Origin: an uncultured Clostridia bacterium | Lineage (GTDB): Bacteria; Bacillota; Clostridia; TANB77; CAG-508 | Length of the DNA stretch: 7,962 nucleotides | Direction of reading: 5' to 3' | NCBI GenBank assembly: GCA_948946035.1 | Contig: CARBKU010000051.1 | Location: forward strand, 1 to 7,962 | Shown: piece after piece, positions 7,198 through 7,962 of the stretch | How positions within the stretch are numbered: the stretch's first letter is position 1 | How the letters are laid out: each line of letters starts with the position of its first letter | The notes under the pieces: model-generated | Databases searched by the model: none | What the model saw: only the letters and a program-made list of their open reading frames with translations | What the model was told of the DNA's origin: nothing | Position numbers and translations under genes: made by a program

Positions 7198-7657
7198 TAG
7201 TATTATTCTCCTTTTTATCTTCTTTTAATATGTCAGCTATTTTACTAACATTTAGTAAATTGACATATTGGTCTAATTTTTCTTTTTTTCCATCTCTTAA
7301 ATATGGTTTTAATGAGTATAATAAATTTGCTCTAGGATCATTTTTGTTATTCATTTTCCCAAATGCAGAAGTTATTTTCATAATGGTAGCTGCATCAATA
7401 TTGTTGAAATCAAATCCAGAAGAGTTATTATTAGTATTGTTTGTTGAATTATTAGTATTAGAAGCAGTTGAATAATTTTGTGAACTAGAACTGTTCGTGT
7501 TATTATTAGGATTATTGTTGTTATTTAATAAGCTAGAGAATTTTTGTATCATATCAGGTGAAATTTGGGATAAAGCTTCTGAAAGATTTCCACTATCCAC
7601 CATATTTTTAATGTTATTCATTGTATTTTCATCTAAGTTAAGATTATTATCATTCAT
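7190..7657 (-). CDS. Hypothetical protein with Asn/Ser-rich linker and conserved-looking C-terminal helical domain
   Basis: I cannot name this family. The 155-residue product has a short acidic helical head (1-43, with NIKNMVDSGNLSEALSQI). A low-complexity Asn/Ser/Thr linker follows (about 45-80), including a DNA-level 12-bp direct repeat at 7427-7438 and 7448-7459. A C-terminal helical region (87-145) contains DPRANLLYSLKPYLRDGKKEKLDQ. That region resembles short clostridial proteins of the 'D.R..LL.ALKPYL...R..K.D' type that I recall as uncharacterised. There is no signal peptide or membrane segment. The start at 7657 has GAGGTGA at 7669-7663, a strong site. It forms a two-gene unit with the downstream 131-residue gene through an 8-bp overlap. 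Both have skewed composition, which suggests they work together, but the function is unknown. Confidence 0.75.
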   Translation of the reverse strand: MNDNNLNLDENTMNNIKNMVDSGNLSEALSQISPDMIQKFSSLLNNNNNPNNNTNSSSSQNYSTASNTNNSTNNTNNNSSGFDFNNIDAATIMKITSAFGKMNNKNDPRANLLYSLKPYLRDGKKEKLDQYVNLLNVSKIADILKEDKKENNTNG

Positions 7658-7682
7658 TTAAATCACCTCTCTATATAATATT

Positions 7683-7712
7683 AAAGTATGTAAATATATA
7701 TTATTAAGATAT
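7683..7712 (-). promoter_or_regulatory. possible promoter of the two-gene minus-strand unit, CATA-type -10
   Basis: On the minus strand CATACTTT (7690-7683) lies about 13 bases before the ribosome binding site of the 155-residue gene. CATAnnnT is the -10 form used by sporulation sigma factors E and K. The -35 region around 7712-7706 reads ATATCTT, only a partial match to the sigma-E element. I found no properly spaced sigma-A pair here. In AT-rich DNA this is weak evidence. Confidence 0.22.
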
Positions 7713-7746
7713 GAAAAAATATTTAATTTGTGCTATTGGAAATAGA

Positions 7747-7878
7747 GAATTTTAACATTTTTTTGACATCAAATACAGAGGATTTTGGCAATATTATTAT
7801 ATTTTAAATAGCGCGAGTAGATTATATAAATTATTGCCAAAATTCTCTGTATTTGATATTAAAAAAATGTTAAAATTC
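7747..7878. repeat. 132-bp inverted-repeat element (MITE-like or long hairpin)
   Basis: The arm 7747-7792 (GAATTTTAACATTTTTTT to TTTTGGCAAT) and the arm 7833-7878 are reverse complements over 46 bp, differing at only three positions (7765/7860, 7767/7858 and 7781/7844). The 40-bp centre (7793-7832) is AT-rich except for AGCGCGAG. As plus-strand RNA two of the differences become G-U pairs, leaving a single C-A mismatch; the minus-strand RNA would have two C-A mismatches. There is no T-run after either arm, so it is not an ordinary terminator. No transposase fits inside. The size and near-perfect terminal repeats suggest a non-autonomous transposable element, although I see no clear target-site duplication. 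Confidence 0.75.
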
Positions 7879-7962
7879 TTCATCTCAAGTGGCATAATTG
7901 CAATTATAATAATTTTTATAAGATAAGCATAAACTGTAATATTACGGATATAAGGCAAAAAA

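Larger units (their letters stand above)
7658..7962. other. Terminal 305-bp stretch without a convincing gene
   Basis: From left to right it holds the leader and possible promoter of the minus-strand gene pair (7658-7712), a 14-codon plus-strand frame with ATG at 7711 that ends inside the inverted repeat, the 132-bp inverted repeat, and about 80 bp of AT-rich DNA at the right edge. That last part contains a perfect 14-bp palindrome, ATAATTGCAATTAT (7894-7907). A CTATT-GGA-AATAG mini-hairpin (7733-7745) abuts the left arm. I see no tRNA, rRNA, riboswitch or CRISPR repeat here. Confidence 0.6.

Noticed and set aside
7427..7459. 12-bp direct repeat with 21-bp spacing as a CRISPR or mobile-element signature
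   Set aside because: It lies inside the Asn/Ser-rich linker and reflects repeated Asn-Thr codons; only two copies are present and the spacing is too short for CRISPR.
7230..7475. Plus-strand open frame of 81 codons opposite the Asn-rich gene
   Set aside because: It lies wholly antisense to a gene with a better start, ribosome binding site and context. Its Leu/Val-rich tail is simply the complement of Asn codons.
7763..7768. Perfect TTGACA in the left arm of the inverted repeat, possible -35 box
   Set aside because: The nearest acceptable -10 (TATTAT at 7792) is 23 bp away, too far for a sigma-A promoter, and nothing convincing lies downstream to transcribe.
7894..7907. Perfect palindrome ATAATTGCAATTAT as an operator
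   Set aside because: Fourteen-base AT palindromes are not rare in DNA of this composition, and no promoter or gene start is paired with it in the window.
7797..7961. Minus-strand frame open from the right edge for 55 codons, ending with TAA in the inverted-repeat centre
   Set aside because: Half of it is the inverted repeat itself, the composition is generic for AT-rich DNA, and an internal ATG has no ribosome binding site. It could be the tail of a gene outside the window, but nothing supports that.

Overview
The window is AT-rich chromosomal DNA from a low-GC Gram-positive bacterium, most probably a member of the Clostridia. The evidence is the gene order DUF4321 - radC - mreB - mreC - mreD - class B PBP - minC, the strong AGGAGG-type ribosome binding sites, the frequent TTG starts, and the MecA-like gene next door. 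All identified stop codons are TAA or TAG. I cannot name a genus.

Layout. Positions 1-270 hold the 5' part of a minus-strand mecA-like gene, which runs off the left edge. A divergent intergenic region (271-473) contains a near-consensus sigma-A promoter facing right. From 474 to 6056 there is a tight plus-strand operon with 15-39 bp gaps. It holds a small DUF4321 membrane protein, RadC, and then the cell-elongation module MreB, MreC, MreD and a class B penicillin-binding protein (PBP2/MrdA type). After a 117-bp gap comes minC, coding for the septum-site inhibitor. Two overlapping minus-strand genes converge on minC (6802-7197 and 7190-7657). They encode low-complexity proteins I can describe but not name: one is Asn/Ser-rich in the middle, the other Tyr/Phe/Pro-rich at its N-terminus with a hydrophobic C-terminus. 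The last 305 bp contain no convincing gene, but they do contain a 132-bp element made of two 46-bp inverted arms around a 40-bp centre, resembling a MITE or a long hairpin.

How the genes fit together. MreB filaments, MreC and MreD organise peptidoglycan synthesis along the side wall, and PBP2 supplies the transpeptidase. MinC blocks FtsZ at the wrong sites and normally needs MinD. The locus is therefore a growth and division-site operon, with RadC and DUF4321 as habitual clostridial neighbours.

What deserves a second look: mreB is broken in this sequence by one apparent extra base (C at about 1668). The min locus stops after minC, with minD, minE and rodA absent from the following DNA, although MinC keeps its RSGQ MinD-binding motif. 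The convergent gene pair is uncharacterised. A short open frame starting MKKYLICAIGNR runs straight into the inverted repeat and could be a gene stub. I see no clearly new multi-gene system; the novelty candidates are the coupled gene pair and the inverted-repeat element.
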